From: Lobosporangium transversale
Taxonomy: Eukaryota; Mortierellomycota; Mortierellomycetes; Mortierellales; Mortierellaceae
NCBI RefSeq assembly: GCF_002105155.1
Contig: NW_019029008.1
Location: 372,001 to 436,000, forward strand
Length of the DNA: 64,000 nucleotides
Direction: 5' to 3'
In this document: positions 21,289 through 37,382 of the stretch, in pieces
Layout of the letters: each line of letters opens with the position of its first letter
Position numbering within the stretch: the first letter of the stretch is position 1
Notes under the pieces: generated by a model
Databases searched by the model: none
What the model was told of the DNA's origin: nothing
Seen by the model: only the letters and a program-made list of their open reading frames with translations
Program-made: the position numbers and the translations under genes

Positions 21289-23807
21289 TTAATCAATCTT
21301 GATACTGCCATAAATCTTGCGAACAAAGGCAAAAGTGGAGAAGAAGCCAATAGCACCACTGAGGACAAAGAACATGATGCTCATGATCGCTGTCCATCCG
21401 AAATACAAGACAACACTTGTGAATGACTTGATTTGCAGAGACGTAAAATAATACATGATCGAGTACAAGAAAATATAGATCGCACTTGCACCGCTTGTGA
21501 AGAACGCTCGCCACCACCAATGATAATCCTCTGCACACAGATGGAAATAGCACATCAAGATAGTCACCTCGGCACATGTCAGGATCAAAATTCCAAAGAC
21601 CAGGAACAAGAATCCAAACACATAGTAAATCTTGCGGAACCAGATCGAGTTCAAGATGAAGTACAGCTCAATGAAGATGGCTCCGAACGGTAAAATACCT
21701 CCAACCAACATCGATGGGATCGGACGCAAGTAAAATACTTGGTCTGGGATCTGACGTGGGATCTGATTTGCTCGGACAGGCGTCTCAATCTTGGGACGCT
21801 GAAATCCTAAATATGATCCAACCACTGACAAAGGTGTCGATACCAAGAACCACAACGCAACCAGACCCACCATGGTTCCAAAGGGAACCGCGCCCGATGA
21901 TTTGGCACCGATCAAGAAGAAGTTCAGAGCAACAAATCCAGTGAAAATGACACTAAAAAAAATTAAAAAAATAAAAATAAAAATTGTAGAAAACATATTT
22001 AATATCATCATTCAACATTACAAGGCACAAAAGTGATTAGGAAAATAATAATAGTAACAATAAATAAATAAATAAATAAGAAAATTACCCAGGGAACAAG
22101 AAAGCGGTACCAATGACGTTCATTTTCCATGCTTCTCCTCCAAACATCTTGTAGAGCCTTGCAGAGACAAATCCAGCAGCAATACCAAAGAACATGTAAA
22201 ACACAATCATAACCGTTGCTAACGATCCACGGTTGGAAGGTGACAAGAATCCCAGAGCTGCAAACAAGATTGTCACCGCAGCCATCAAAAACATCTGGGT
22301 ACCATTGCCCACAATGATTGACAACAACATTGGGTACGCAGGAGGTCTGAACACATCTCCGTGCACCAACTTCCAACCAAAATCTTCCTGGAAATCCTCT
22401 TGTGCCTCCTGCTGGTTATAACGGGAAATATCTTTGTGCAATGCTCTCAACAGTACCATTGCTACCATTCCCGTCAAAAACAATACAATAATGACAGAGT
22501 TCACAAGACTGAACCAATGGATCCTGGGCTCACCCACCATCAAGTACTTGTCCCATCGAGTCGCCCAGGCAGTTTCGACTTCCTATTAGACATTTGAAGG
22601 AGGGGGAAAAAAAGGTTATATTAATGATATTCAGTTGGATGCAATGTAGTAGCTTTTAAATACATAGTTTGATCTGGAATGCAGACACAAAGGAGGAGAA
22701 TATGAAGTTCGGCGGTATTGAAAAGAGGGAGAAAAAAAAAAAAAAAAAAAAAAGGAGATGTTCTAGTCAAACTAACCTGCCAATGAACCGCATAGGTGTA
22801 AGTGACATGGGTAGGCTGCTTCTCAGACAGATACACGCCTGGAATCTGCTCCATCTGTGTAGAACCGCACAGCTCAGAACCCTCCATAGCATTTTCAATA
22901 CTAATCATTATCATACACATACAGCAAAAAGTGGAAAAAAAAAATGTTGGTATTAGAAAATAAATAGCAAGAATTATGATTCTTTGAATGACCAGATTCT
23001 GTTAATAAATACCTGAAAGGCTCAACAGTGACGCCAACAACACGAAGGGTATCCTTTTGCTTGTTATGGTGAAACTCAACATTGATCTCATAGTGATTAT
23101 TGAGCTTTGGAGTTTCCTTTCCATCTTCAACCCCGAGAGGGAACCCAATCGAGTACACCTGTTTTTCCTGATCACCCTTGCTAGCTCCCTGACGGATATG
23201 TCCTACAGGCAATCCATCGATCAACCAATTGATCACATAATTCTCCCGAATCCTATTATTGATAAACTTGGCTTCCTCTGTCGACACGTCCACCTCGCAT
23301 AGTTTCTCGCAAGACTTGGGTTGCCTCATACGGATCTAAGAAGAAGAAAAGATCGTTAAGAGGACCTTTAGTGTCACGTATAAACATTAAACAAACAGTA
23401 ATGGTGGGTAATAATGAAAATAACGGTCAAAGCAAACAAAAGAAAAAAAAAAAAAAAAAAAAAAACTTTTTTTTATTTACCCTGAAGGGTGAATCCCAGA
23501 TTCGGTCACCAAAAAGAATGCTTCCTAGAGATTCTGCCTGAGATCGTTCTCCATCTTTTGGTTTACAGAAATGGAACATGGGATAGTAATAGTCATAAGG
23601 AATGACTGACTTGAGTTCTGAATCGGATCCAGGTGTCAGTGCATTCACCATTAGAAATACTGGATCTGAATCATGATATTCTGTAGGGGCCACTCCAGGC
23701 AAGTAGAATGCATTCGTCAATGAGATGGTTGTCGTGGCCACAATAGCCAGTAATGCTGTTACCCTTGATAGGGTATTCCAGCGACGCGTTGTTGTCGCTG
23801 GTAACAT
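21289..23807 (-). CDS. TM9SF / EMP70 nonaspanin
   Basis: Five exons (23807-23481, 23335-23013, 22900-22777, 22582-22089, 21952-21289) encode 643 residues, the family norm. A signal peptide covers about residues 1-33. A lumenal domain of some 250 residues follows (FCKPKDGERSQAESLGSILF is typical). Nine membrane spans start at WFSLVNSVIIVLFLTGMVAM. The last residues, KIYGSIKID, match the KxD Golgi-retention signal of the family. TM9SF proteins help load glycine-rich transmembrane cargo and act in endosome-Golgi traffic, adhesion and copper balance in yeast. The gene is tail-to-tail with chitin synthase, with 293 bp between the stops. This spacer has three long A runs. Every intron keeps frame. 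Confidence 0.93.
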
Positions 23808-24359
23808 TCTGAAATAAAATGTAAAAAGGATGGAAATGAAAAAGAAAGGAAAATAGAGAGAAAAGAAGAAGGAGGAAAGAGGAAAGAGGTAAAGAAGAGG
23901 ATGGATTAATTAAAGCGAAAGATTGAAGGAGAGGATGGTTCAGATGAGAAGACAGATGACAAGATAATCTTCCCGTGTATTTCCACTCTTTCTGTGGTGG
24001 CGTGGCGTGGGCGAAAGGATTGTCCTGGTTCAAAGAACAGGTTATTTTTATTCTGATAGACGTACAAGACTCGTACAGAAAAATCTCCCCCATTGGCCCA
24101 TGGACACGTTGCGTTACAATGGCATGGCAAGAAAGAAAGAATTTTGAAGGGATCGTCACCCAAAGTTGCACGTGCCATCCATTAAGCTTGAGTGGGCTTT
24201 GTATTATTGTAACTATTTATTAAAACAAGTAGATAAAAGAATAAAATGCAAATGCGATGAGTGTGATGCACACTCAACTTGTCTGGATCTATGGATGAGG
24301 TGTATCAAAGATTGACTACTCAGAAGAATGTGAGAATGCAACAGAAAATAAGGAGTTAT
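23808..24359. other. Spacer between TM9SF and threonine dehydrogenase
   Basis: Promoter side of TM9SF and 3' flank of the dehydrogenase. G/A-rich on the plus strand near 23830-23960. No gene seen. Confidence 0.5.
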
Positions 24360-27079
<2,720 letters not shown>

Positions 27080-30000
27080 GTTAAAAATTAGACTAAACTC
27101 TGTGTGCAAATAAGAGGAAGTGGAGGGGAGAGAGGAAAATGAGAGACAATGGTAAGGATGAGAAGTGAAAGAGAGAGAGAAAATTCACGGAGCTATTTTT
27201 TTTTTATTTTTTTTTTGATTGATCGTTTATAAATGAAGAAAAGGACATTGGAACGTTGGGACGTTGGGGCATTGGTCCAGACCAGTGATATTAATCGCTA
27301 AAGGTATTAATCGCTAAAAGGTATTAATAACCCATTGCTGTTTCTGGACTGTAGTGAGAATGAATTGAATTGGGGCACTATACATGTACGACGTGCAAGG
27401 CTTTTTTTTTTTTTTTTTTTTTTTTTTTTTGTTCAGGGTCAGTAAAAGAAAAAGAAAAACACATTATTAGTTGTGACTACATGCTGCAAACAAGTAATAG
27501 AACTTGGTCGCTGCAGCGCAGTTGCATCCATGCACAAAATTAGAGTGTCCACTGGACAAAAAGAACAGTTTTTAGTAATTCGTATCGTTGCTCCTGTACA
27601 CAAAAACCTCATTTGTATCGCTGACTCTTAATTCATTATTGGAGTAGTAAAATTACGGGATCTCCGCTGCTATTGATTGTTGTTTCTTTCTCGTCCTTCT
27701 TCCTTCACAACTTACCGGAAAATTCTATTCCTTCTCTGAGACGACATGTACACATGTACACATAGCACTGTGGTACATGAGCAGCTTATCGATGAAATTG
27801 ATGAGTAATTCCATGGGCTTATCATACAAAACTTCAAGGAATTTTTTTTTTGAGTTTGAGCATTCATCCTAATCAATGTCAATGAGCGATGAGTGATAGA
27901 TGACATGCATTGACTCGTTTCGTTCTCAATATCTGGCTCCCTGGATTTCTCATGTTTAATAAGACCAAATATCAATATGTCCCCACACAACGAAGAAAAG
28001 CTGGGCACGAGAGGGGTAAGAGCCCTTTACTGAAAAAGAATCATGACATGGATGCTCTGATACTGTTTACTGGATGCAATCTAGATATCTCAAATTTGCT
28101 TTTTTTTTTTTTGCACACTCTTTATTTCGCGGCACATAACAAAGACGATGCTGTGGTCGTCAAGGCAATTGAAAATAGTATGGGGATCAACCACCATTAT
28201 TATTAATCTCCGCCCTTTCTAGTCCAAGTAGAAACTATACACAGCCTACAAGAAACTGGAGAAGCCTTGTGATGGCTTTCGAGCCACCAGGAAATATGTT
28301 TGGGTATCAACACAAATTGAACATATAAACTAATGGGCTTGGAAGCGCAGAGGATAGAAATAAAATAAAGTATTGTTTGATGCTACTCTCCGGCTGCAGT
28401 CTTGGAAGATGTTGGTTGGAGCGCTATGATTATGTACAGGGCATAGAGCATTTATGTAGGCTTTGAACCATTGTAATATCCTTTGTGGAACCAAAAAGAT
28501 AGTGCTTTTCAACCTGCAATGAACAAACCTCCAATCTCTCAAGTGACCAATCAGTTCCTGAGTACTCTCGTGAAGGCATGGACTAAATGCTTAAGCTTGC
28601 TTCTTATGCATGCCAGCAAAATTGCATTAAATGCAGACTGATAGGTATCTTGATAGACGCACAAAGGCTAGCCTCGCTTACTTCAACCTGGGATACTTCA
28701 TGGCCGTATGATAGCAAGAACTACTGAGAGATCCCTGTGAGTCCCATTTGAGATATTGCCAAAGCTTCTATTTCATACTAGGCAGGATTTCGGGGTTGAC
28801 TCCCGGATCCTAATTTAAAAAGATCCTACTCTGGAGAAACCCTCAAGTGGAACTGGACAAGTTAACGACAATGTAGTGTTTTCTGACGCAGATGGCTTTA
28901 TCTGGATAAGATCTCGACATTGCACCAAGAAAATAGGAGGGGTTGCCATTATGGTCAGTGCGCGGATCTTTATTTTGGCGAATTAAAATTTTTCTACATT
29001 CTACAGTACATGAGCAACCCTCTACTCTGGTTGGTTGATTCAATGGAGGAAAGGAAAAAAAAAAAAAAAAAGAATCGGGGTCTCATTTTAATCTGCGGTT
29101 AAAAAAAAAATAAAGCTAATAACTCATTCTTTATCCTCAGTAGACAAGAGTCATAGATGATAAGAATATGTTTGTCATAAAAAAAAAAAAAAAAAAAAAA
29201 AAAGGGAAAAAAGGAAAAAGGGAAAAAAGCAAAAAAGATAAAAGAGAAGATAAAAAAGAAGATATTAAAATTAAAAATAAAAATCGAGAGAAGACTACAA
29301 ATCCATCCTTTCTTATTCTTAGTTAGTTCACTTCCGAATGGACTGCCAAACTGTCGTTGAAAGGCTATTGTGACCGAGGAGGACTCTCTGAGGAACGCGA
29401 GCAGCAACAAAAGACGTAGTCATGGCCTTGGGAGTAATCATTTTTATGCCATGCCATGTCCTTGTAGTGAAAGATACTGTCGCTGAAAAGTTGACAATAG
29501 CTTTCTTTTTTTTTTTTTTTTTTTCTAGCAACAGGCTCGCCCTATTTATTCAAAATATATAAAATAATAAAAAGCAAGCCTTGAGGGAATAGAGACATAT
29601 TCGTATAGAAGTAAACTGATAGACTATCAGGGTGGCTCTATGATAAATATCTTCATTTGTGTATCTGGAATCAAGCCTAACTTGTATACGATGTCGACGA
29701 GAAGTCCTTCTTTGTGCTAGGAAGCGTCTTTAATGTGGATTGTGACAGTATGTGCTTATATGATACAAGCCTTCTTTTTTATTATTATTTTTATTCTTTG
29801 AGTTCCTTGCGGTCTTTTGGAACCTCATTCATAAGAGGATATTTTAATAACATAAGCAACAAAAATAGGTAATGGTTCGGATAAGTATGATATCTACATT
29901 TAATCCCATAAGTTTCCTGCTGATTTTGAACTAGGCTATTAATGTGTGGTTATTGTCAGTAAAGAAAAAAGAAAAAAAAAAAGTAAAATTATCCAAGAAT

Positions 30001-30363
30001 CAAAATTTGATTATGGATGTGATACCGCATAGCATGGAATGTGGAATATGTGGAGAAATGCTTGATTTTAAACACCTGAGTATACTTTAAGGCATTGGTT
30101 ACTTAATAAATGCTGTCGGTGTATAGTGTACAGCATGCTTCATTTACATAATTACTCATGGGTCCCCCTGTGTCTCCTATGACCAATTCAGTGTCGCTCT
30201 ATTTTCTCTTTCTGTTTTCTCTTCTTTCATTTCGCTTTTCAACAACCTGACCGTTGCTTGAAAGTCTACAAAACAAATTTTAAAGTATTGTTAGCCCTTT
30301 CCTTTCAGACAAACAAACATTAATATTTTTATAAACAAACAAAAAAAAAAAAAAAAAAAAAAT
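27080..30363. other. Long intergenic stretch (3.3 kb)
   Basis: No gene recognised. It holds the dehydrogenase promoter, T/A runs (27402-27430, 29179-29203, 29503-29524), a small palindromic ACATGTACACATGTACACA stretch near 27745, and the protease promoter. One short minus frame (29325-29450) encodes a basic, Ser/Thr-rich peptide without a known domain, too weak to call. Confidence 0.5.
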
Positions 30364-32461
30364 ATGAAGCTAACCCTGTGCATTACTAGTGCTCTTGTGC
30401 TTCTCGCGGCAAGCAGCGCTTATCGTGCTGAGCATGAGATAGAAGAAGTGTTCAAGTAAGCAAGTAGCCATGAAGAGCCATTATAGCTTTACACGACAAC
30501 TGTTTGTTCACAATCCTCTTTTTTTAATTTTTTTTTATTATTATTTTATTTCCTGCATATAGGATTCCTATCGTTCCTATTCGTGGAGCGCGCCAACCCT
30601 CGACGATTGGGCGATGGGAACACACTTTAAGGAAATATGGTGTTGCGCATGGGCAAAAATCTGAAGGCGCCAGAGGGAAAAGTCGTGTTGTACTAGAGAC
30701 AGGAAAAGAGGCATCATTAATGGCTCAAATACCATTAATTGATTATGATTTTGACCGCGAGGTAGTTATAATATTGGATTTATAACTGTTCAGCTGTTTT
30801 GAGTAAGGGGGGGTTTTTTTTTTTGTCTTAGAATATTGATCTTATCAGAGTGCTTATTATTCTCTGCTTCTACTAGTATTACGGAGCCGTGCAAGTTGGT
30901 GAACCACCTCAAACGTTCAAGGTTTTAAAAAAAAAAAAAAAAAAAAAAAAGGCTTTTCATAAACGTTCCACATGCGTGAAAAAGTATAAGGTTTTCTTAA
31001 AACATAGATTTTCTCTCTTTTTGTCAGATTGACTTCGATACAGGGTCGTCCAAATTTATTCTCTCATCCAAAGCCTGTAAGGATTGTTCTGGTAGTACGC
31101 GTTTTGATCCAGCTGCATCGCACACATTTCGACTCAACAACGAGTATGAAAACGAACTCGGGAATAAAAATTCTTCCTCTACTTTTACATCTGATCCAAA
31201 CACTTGGCACATCACCTATGGCGACATGTCTCATGCGGAAGGCATCCTCGGTCGGGACCACGTCACCATCGCCAACCTAACGGTCCGTCATCAGCAAATC
31301 GCACTCATTCTCAGCGAAAGCGCCAATTTTGATGATGTAGTTGATGGTATCATGGGTCTCTCTTTTGGAACACTGTCCTCCCCTTCTTCGCATCCCCAGT
31401 CCTTCTCAACCCAAGGACCACCCGAAGGAGATACACCTTTGGAACCAAGGACTTTATTTGAAAATATGATGGATCAAGGACTTGTCAAACATGGCGTCTT
31501 TAGTTTCTACCTTGGAAAGAATTATCCTAATGGGACTAGCGATCCTATCGACAGTGGAAGTGATTATACTGGGGGTGGAGAGGTTATCTTTGGAGGAGTC
31601 GATACATCCCGAGTGAGGGAAGGGTTCGAAATCGTGTACACACCAGTAACTAAACCAAAGTATTGGCAGATCAATATCGAAAACATCTTTGTGGCCGGTC
31701 AACGTGTCGATTACTATCCTGAGCCAACAACAGTGACATCAGCTGCGAGAGCTGTAGGAGCCACAGTAAAAACATCATCTAAAGAGTCTACAGCTAATCG
31801 AAGCAAGGGTCAGAAGCGTGGTAGCTTTCAAAAAAATAATCCAAAGAAGCAATCAAATATCGTAGGAATCATGGATACAGGAACTACGCTGATGATTGTT
31901 CCTGAGCGACTCGCATTCGCCGTGCATCAGCTCATCCCTGGTGCTGTTCAGATCTCTGGCCAATCATGGACAATCCCTTGTGATTTAACATCCACTACCA
32001 GTTCTTTTTCTTCATCAGCTAAAAACATCAAGAGCAACAAGAGTAACTATAGTAGCAATCTGAAAATCCAAGGAATTGAGCTTGAAATCGAGGGCCACAG
32101 GTTTGCAATCCCGTTTAGTGATCTTGTGCGTGAGGCTGTGAGGCTTGATGGTCAGATGGCGAGCGGTATCGATAAGGGAAATGGACGTGTAAAGAAGGAG
32201 GATAGGGACCAAGAGCAATCCAATAATGGTAAAAATCAGACCAGTAAAGATAAAGTCAGTGTAGTACCAACACAGCCAAGGCTTTGCTTTTCGGGGATTC
32301 AGCCAAGCGCAGCTAACTTTATGATCATCGGGGATTTATTCATCAAAAATAACTACGTGGTATTCGACCAAGCAAATCAACGGGTTGGGATTGCTCCACT
32401 CAAGTTCCCATCATTGACCAAGCACAGTAGTAGCAGTAAGAACAGTAGTTACAGCGCTTGA
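30364..32461 (+). CDS. Secreted pepsin-like aspartic protease (A1)
   Basis: Four exons (30364-30455, 30563-30761, 30877-30921, 31028-32461) give 589 residues. A signal peptide (about residues 1-20, LVLLAASSA) is followed by a propeptide with basic residues. The mature enzyme starts near YYGAVQVGEPPQTFK. The two catalytic motifs are DTGSS (Asp 116) and DTGTT (Asp 395). The flap region THIS-type block is seen as WHITYGD. It cleaves proteins at acid pH outside the cell or in the vacuole. It is longer than pepsin (about 330 mature residues) because of a Lys/Asn/Ser-rich insertion after FVAGQRVDYYPEP and another (KKEDRDQEQSNNGKN) in the C-lobe, both hydrophilic and probably surface loops. Exon 3 is only 45 nt. 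The frame is intact. Confidence 0.92.
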
Positions 32462-33407
32462 CCAGGATCGACCCTATTCGTTCGTAGACTTGATGCCAGA
32501 GAGTCGGGCAGTAGACGAAGAAGACAAAGAAAGTGGCTATAAATCCTCCTCAATTGGTGTAGAGTAAAATATAAAAGTATTGCGAAGATCAGAGAGTATT
32601 ATAAAAAAATTTATTGTATTACATTACTGTCTTCTCTTTAATTTCCGCACTGAGTTGAGAATAAGCGATTAAGAACCAATGTAAATTATAATGTAAGCAT
32701 ATAGCCAAAGATACTCTGAATGTTGCCTGGGATACGTTGATTTCAGATGATGGCCCTCTCTTGCATGAGCGAGATATAGAGAAAAGATGCGGGTTCGTTT
32801 ACGCGTTTCTACTCTTCACATTGTCCAATTAAAATTCAATGCTCCCTTATCGTATGATCCGCTTATAACTTTGCAACGTGGTTGTTCTCGATAGAAGCAC
32901 AAGTTGTTCAAGTTTTTTTTTTTTATTTTTATTATTTTATCTAAAAAAAAAGACACATGCCGAATAGTGTGAATTACACGTTGCAGTCTAGTACCGCACA
33001 GCTTTGGATACGTACATGTACAACCACTGCCTGATCCCTTGGCCAACTAAACGCGTAGAACTATCAACTAAAAGCCAGGACCGCACCCTTTATTCGTCCT
33101 CTGCCCTCCTTTCCATCCACTTTCTCACCCGATGGCCTCTTCCCTTTGTTGCTTATAATATTCATGCAAACAAAGTATGGGAAATGAAACAATTTAAAGG
33201 ATTTATTTCATCACATGAATCATATAAATATCCGAGTCCTTTTCCCCCACAGTATTCTACTGATTTTTATCTCGGAGAACCTCGGATGGATTTTGTCAAA
33301 CGACTTGGAGGGGGGGATAGAGGGCTTTGTGCTCCAAGCTCCTCTCAAAAGCCCCCATTTCTGTATCTATAAGAAATTAGAGCGTTATATTTATGAGTGT
33401 CAATGCC

Positions 33408-33438
<31 letters not shown>

Positions 33439-34017
33439 TGACAGAAAGCTTTTTCAATAAATATTGTAGAGGAGCAGACCCATGATAGAGATTCAGTACC
33501 AGCTTTAACCTTCAACCATGGAGAACTTTCGTTCCTTCTTACTTTTTTCTTTTGAGAAGTATACTTGGATACTCCTTCCGATCCACACCTGGATCTTTCA
33601 TAAGAAGTTATCCATCCCCCCGATGACTCTTGTGGGGAGGATGAAATTTATGGCTCTTAAAAAAAAAACATTTACACAATAGTTAATAAAACTTGAAGGT
33701 AAAGTATGGATCCTAAAAAAAAAAAACAAAAAAATACATACATGTGTTGGTAGCCATGAGTTAAATACTCCATGAATTGTTCTCTCCGCCCGGGGAGCTG
33801 CTCATTTCATGCAATAATGAAATGAAATGATTCTTGTAAAACGCGCGAAAAAATGAAATGCGCTGTGCACAAAAAAAAGCCTTTTTAAGAATTAAGCCAC
33901 AGCGATCGAATAAATGATGACAACTTCCATTTCTTTCTTTTTGTTCGTCTCCCCATTCATGAAAAACAGCATTACATTATAGACAACATTTAGACAAGAA
34001 TATTAAAGAAAAAATAC
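32462..34017. other. Intergenic between protease and scramblase
   Basis: No credible gene. It contains A-runs (33411-33438), AT-rich sequence and a short inverted patch near 33810-33860 (TGCAATAATGAAATGAAATGA and flanks). Confidence 0.5.
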
Positions 34018-35920
34018 ATGGCGACGAGGATGCAACGAGCCGCAATAACTGGATCAAAGACCTTTACTTTTCTTCGATATAGTGGTCGCTCACCACTCGG
34101 ACATACGACGACTATCACAAGAACTCCAGTAGCTAGATCATATCAACATTTTCAATATTCATCACTAAGACGTCGTGCAGCAGCGGTAACAGCAGGGGGG
34201 GGGAGCAAAGCCTCACCCAGCTCACGCGGTGGACGTATCATCGCTAGAACAACAGCTCCCTCACGAGCAAATGTTATTAGATCCACCGCAGCAGCAACAG
34301 CCTCGGCTGTAAACCACAACCATGGAGCATACAGTGCAAACAACGTTGCAACGTCACAAGATCAAGCACCAAGCAATGTCATCCAAGGATTGGATGTGGC
34401 ATCTACACCAGCTGTCGTTCCTGAGGACCCCTTTGGTGTCTTGCAGCCTCACCATCCTGCTTATAAATTGCTTGCCCAGCCTGCACTGATCATGACTCGT
34501 CAGATTGAGATGATGAATGGTATAGTATAGTAACAATTTAAAACCAAGTGCTCTATTTATAATTCTCATTTTCTTTTATATTGTCATTAACACTTATTTT
34601 AATCTGTGTATGGTATTTAGTACTTGTGGGATTCGAGCAAGCCAACAAATATGCTATTGTGGATCCACATGGAAACCCGATCGGATATATTGCAGAGGAA
34701 GATACAACGTTTATGAAAGCTATGAGTCGACAGGTGTTTAGGACGCATCGACCCTTCAAAGCATCAGTGTTGGATCTAGAAGGCAATGAGATATTGAAAA
34801 TCCATCGTCCGTTTGCATTCATCAATTCAAGGATTATGATTTCAACTCCCGATGACCGATTGATTGGTGAAGTTCAACAGGAATGGCATTTGATCCGCAG
34901 ACGATACAACTTGTTTACGCTCGAACAACCTGACCCAACGACCATGTCACAGCACGAAGATCATACGACGACAGCCATCTCGACCGAAAGAGATTTGACG
35001 GGTCGAGGATTGAACCGAGTTCAATTTGCACATATCGATGGTGGTTTCCTGGCTTTGGATTTTGAAATGCAGGATGAGCAAGGACGAAACATTGCGAGTG
35101 TCAATCGAAATTTTGTGGGGTTTGCGAGGGAGCTCTTTACGGATTCAGGACAGTATGCACTTCGATTTGATGCAGCAGTGATTCAAGACTTGCAACAGCA
35201 ACAGGGTCTTGGAGCTACACCTACTACAGCAGCCACGACGGATCAAGATTTGCAACATGCCAAGGAGATCCAGGCTAATAAGGATGAAAAGGCATTGGCA
35301 CAATTGGAGAGCAGAGGTGGACTGACATTGGATCAGAGAGCCATTATGTTGGCTTGTGCTGTCAGCATTGATTTTGATTACTTTTCAAGGCACTCTGGCA
35401 ATGGGTAAGCTTATCATTTTATAAAACAGCAGCATCTCTATGATGGAAAAGGAAAAGGGACAGATTTAACAAAAGAATCTCCACTGACCATAACGTTGTT
35501 TATCTTTATTTATGTATTTTTAATTACTCATAAAAAAAAAAAAAAAAAAAAAAAAGTGGTATCATGCCGATTCCAATGATGATGGGAGGTGGACATGCTC
35601 CTGTGCCAAGTAACAGTGGAGACAATCCCATGGGCACAGTTGTGGGTGCAGGAGCAGGCGCAGGAGCAGGTCATGTTCTTGGCGATGCAACAGCAGGAGA
35701 TGTTACAGGCGGCGCAGTTGGCACAGGAAGTATGCCTGGTACTCCGCCGATGCCATCTGCTCCTGCTCCTCCAGCCGGGGCCACCAATGAGTGGGGAGAA
35801 GAAATCTGGGCTGAAGATGATTCCTCACCCGGGGATTCAGGGGACTCTTGGTTTGGAGGAGAAGAAGGAGGAGACTCTTGGCTTGGAGGTTGGTTCGATG
35901 GCTTTGGTGGGGGGGATTAA
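34018..35920 (+). CDS. Phospholipid scramblase family protein (AIM25-like)
   Basis: Three exons (34018-34519, 34621-35404, 35557-35920) encode 549 residues. Residues 1-100 are rich in Arg, Ser, Thr and Ala with no acids, a likely mitochondrial presequence. The scramblase domain runs from about 150 to 400 (VGFEQANKYAIVDPHGNPIG, TFMKAMSRQVFRTHRPF, EVQQEWHLIRRRYNLF, NRNFVGFARELFTDSGQYAL). Family members move lipids between membrane leaflets; the yeast relative Aim25 is mitochondrial. The last 121 residues are a low-complexity Gly/Met/Pro tail ending in Trp/Gly/acid repeats (GDSWFGGEEGGDSWLGG). The second intron ends directly after a run of about 24 A with no pyrimidine tract. Using an earlier AG (35430) would give a short tail and stop early, so alternative splicing is possible. 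Confidence 0.85.
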
Positions 35921-36319
35921 AGGAGCTTTTCTCTAGCCAAAAAGAAATAATACATAATTCATATAAACATGATATATAGATATATATATATACTATTAAA
36001 AAAGAATAATTCTTGTAGCTTTTTTATTCGTGGCACTTCGATAGTGTAAATGTCGGTGTTGTAAAATTATGAGAAGATTCGCACTAGTCATACTTTCCAA
36101 AAAGAAAAATGGCGTAACATGTACTGCCAGGAACAGGTTCTACAATGTATACGTTGAAAGGAAAAATAGAAGGTCCTTTCTAACGTTCCTCAGGACGACA
36201 GATATCATTGCGAAGTTCAGTATTCCTTCCCTTCTCAATTTCGACCTTTTTCTGTCCCCATTCTTCTTCAAGTTACTCATTTGCCCATCTGTGTTTTTGC
36301 TTTTTTGATCAAATCCATC

Positions 36320-37382
36320 ATGCCACGAATTGAAGTATTTTCAGATTTTGATGGAACCATCAGCATGGAGGACACTGGTTGCATCCTCATTGACTCTGGC
36401 ATTGGTGAAGAGACTCGCAAGGCAATGGATGTCCAAGTCTTGAACCATGAGTTGACATTTCTGTAAGTTTAGATTAATAATAAAAAAAAAGGAGTATATG
36501 AAGTAATGCCTGTGTCTGTAACATGACCTCTTTGCTAATCACTGGACATGCTCGCCCTTATTCAATCTATATAAAAATATTTTTTCCCTTTGTGATCGAA
36601 TATAATAGGGATGCCATGGATATCTGGTGGTCAAGTGTGAACTTGACGTTTGAAGAGGGTCTGGAGCTAGTTCGGGAGGTTGAGCTCGATCCAGGATTCC
36701 TAAAGTTTTATGCACATGTTCAAACGCACAAGATTCCGTTTTCGATAGTCTCCTGTGGTCTTGATATCATCATTGAGAAGTACATGTCATGGTACCTTGG
36801 AGAGGAGGAGGCGAAGAAGCTGGTGATTTTAGCGAATTATGGCAAGGTCGTGGATAAGAAATGGTTGGTCAGCTACAGAGATGAGACACCTCACAGTCAT
36901 GACAAATCAGTCTGTATTAAGGAATCCAAAGAACAGTTCAAGAAGGAGATGGTTGAGCAACAGAAACAACGTGAGTTGGCTAAAGAGACCAAGCAGGAAC
37001 AGGCAGAGGAACATGTCATTGTGTTTTGTGGAGATGGTATCTCGGATCTGAGTGCAGCACGCGAAGCGGATGTTTTGTTTGCAAGGAAAGGAAGGTAAAA
37101 AAAAATTATAAATGTCCCTCTATTTTTTGAATTTGTTTCATCTTTTTAAAAAAAAGGACATGGCTCATGCTCACCAGAATATCCTTTTGTCTATTACATA
37201 AATTTTTTTAATTGCATTTGAATAGGAACTTGGAAAAGTATTGCAGGATTCACAAGATCCCCTTTACGCCATTTGACAGCTTTGACCAGGTTAGAGAGTT
37301 AATCCAGGGACTACAGGATGGATCCTTGACGATGACGGAGGTTAGACGTCGTCAACAGCAGGAATGCGAAAAAGAAGTATGA
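36320..37382 (+). CDS. HAD-superfamily phosphatase (phosphoserine phosphatase/MtnX-like)
   Basis: Three exons (36320-36462, 36609-37094, 37226-37382) encode 261 residues. Motif I is FSDFDGTIS (Asp 9 nucleophile, Asp 11 acid/base). Motif II is probably the Ser in PFSIVSCGLD. The late motif is CGDGISDLSAAREADVLFA (Asp 190 and Asp 194), which binds Mg2+. The order matches fungal HAD-like phosphatases related to phosphoserine phosphatase and the MtnX branch. The substrate cannot be told from sequence. An insertion rich in Lys/Gln/Glu (KEQFKKEMVEQQKQREL, about residues 155-180) precedes the last motif. It starts 399 bp after the scramblase stop on the same strand and has its own promoter region. 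Confidence 0.85.

Noticed and set aside
21433..22597. Plus-strand frames opposite TM9SF
   Set aside because: Antisense shadows of well-supported exons.
29325..29531. Minus frame with a basic Ser/Thr-rich peptide resembling a mitochondrial leader
   Set aside because: Too short, no following exon could be found, and its upstream part is a poly-A artefact.
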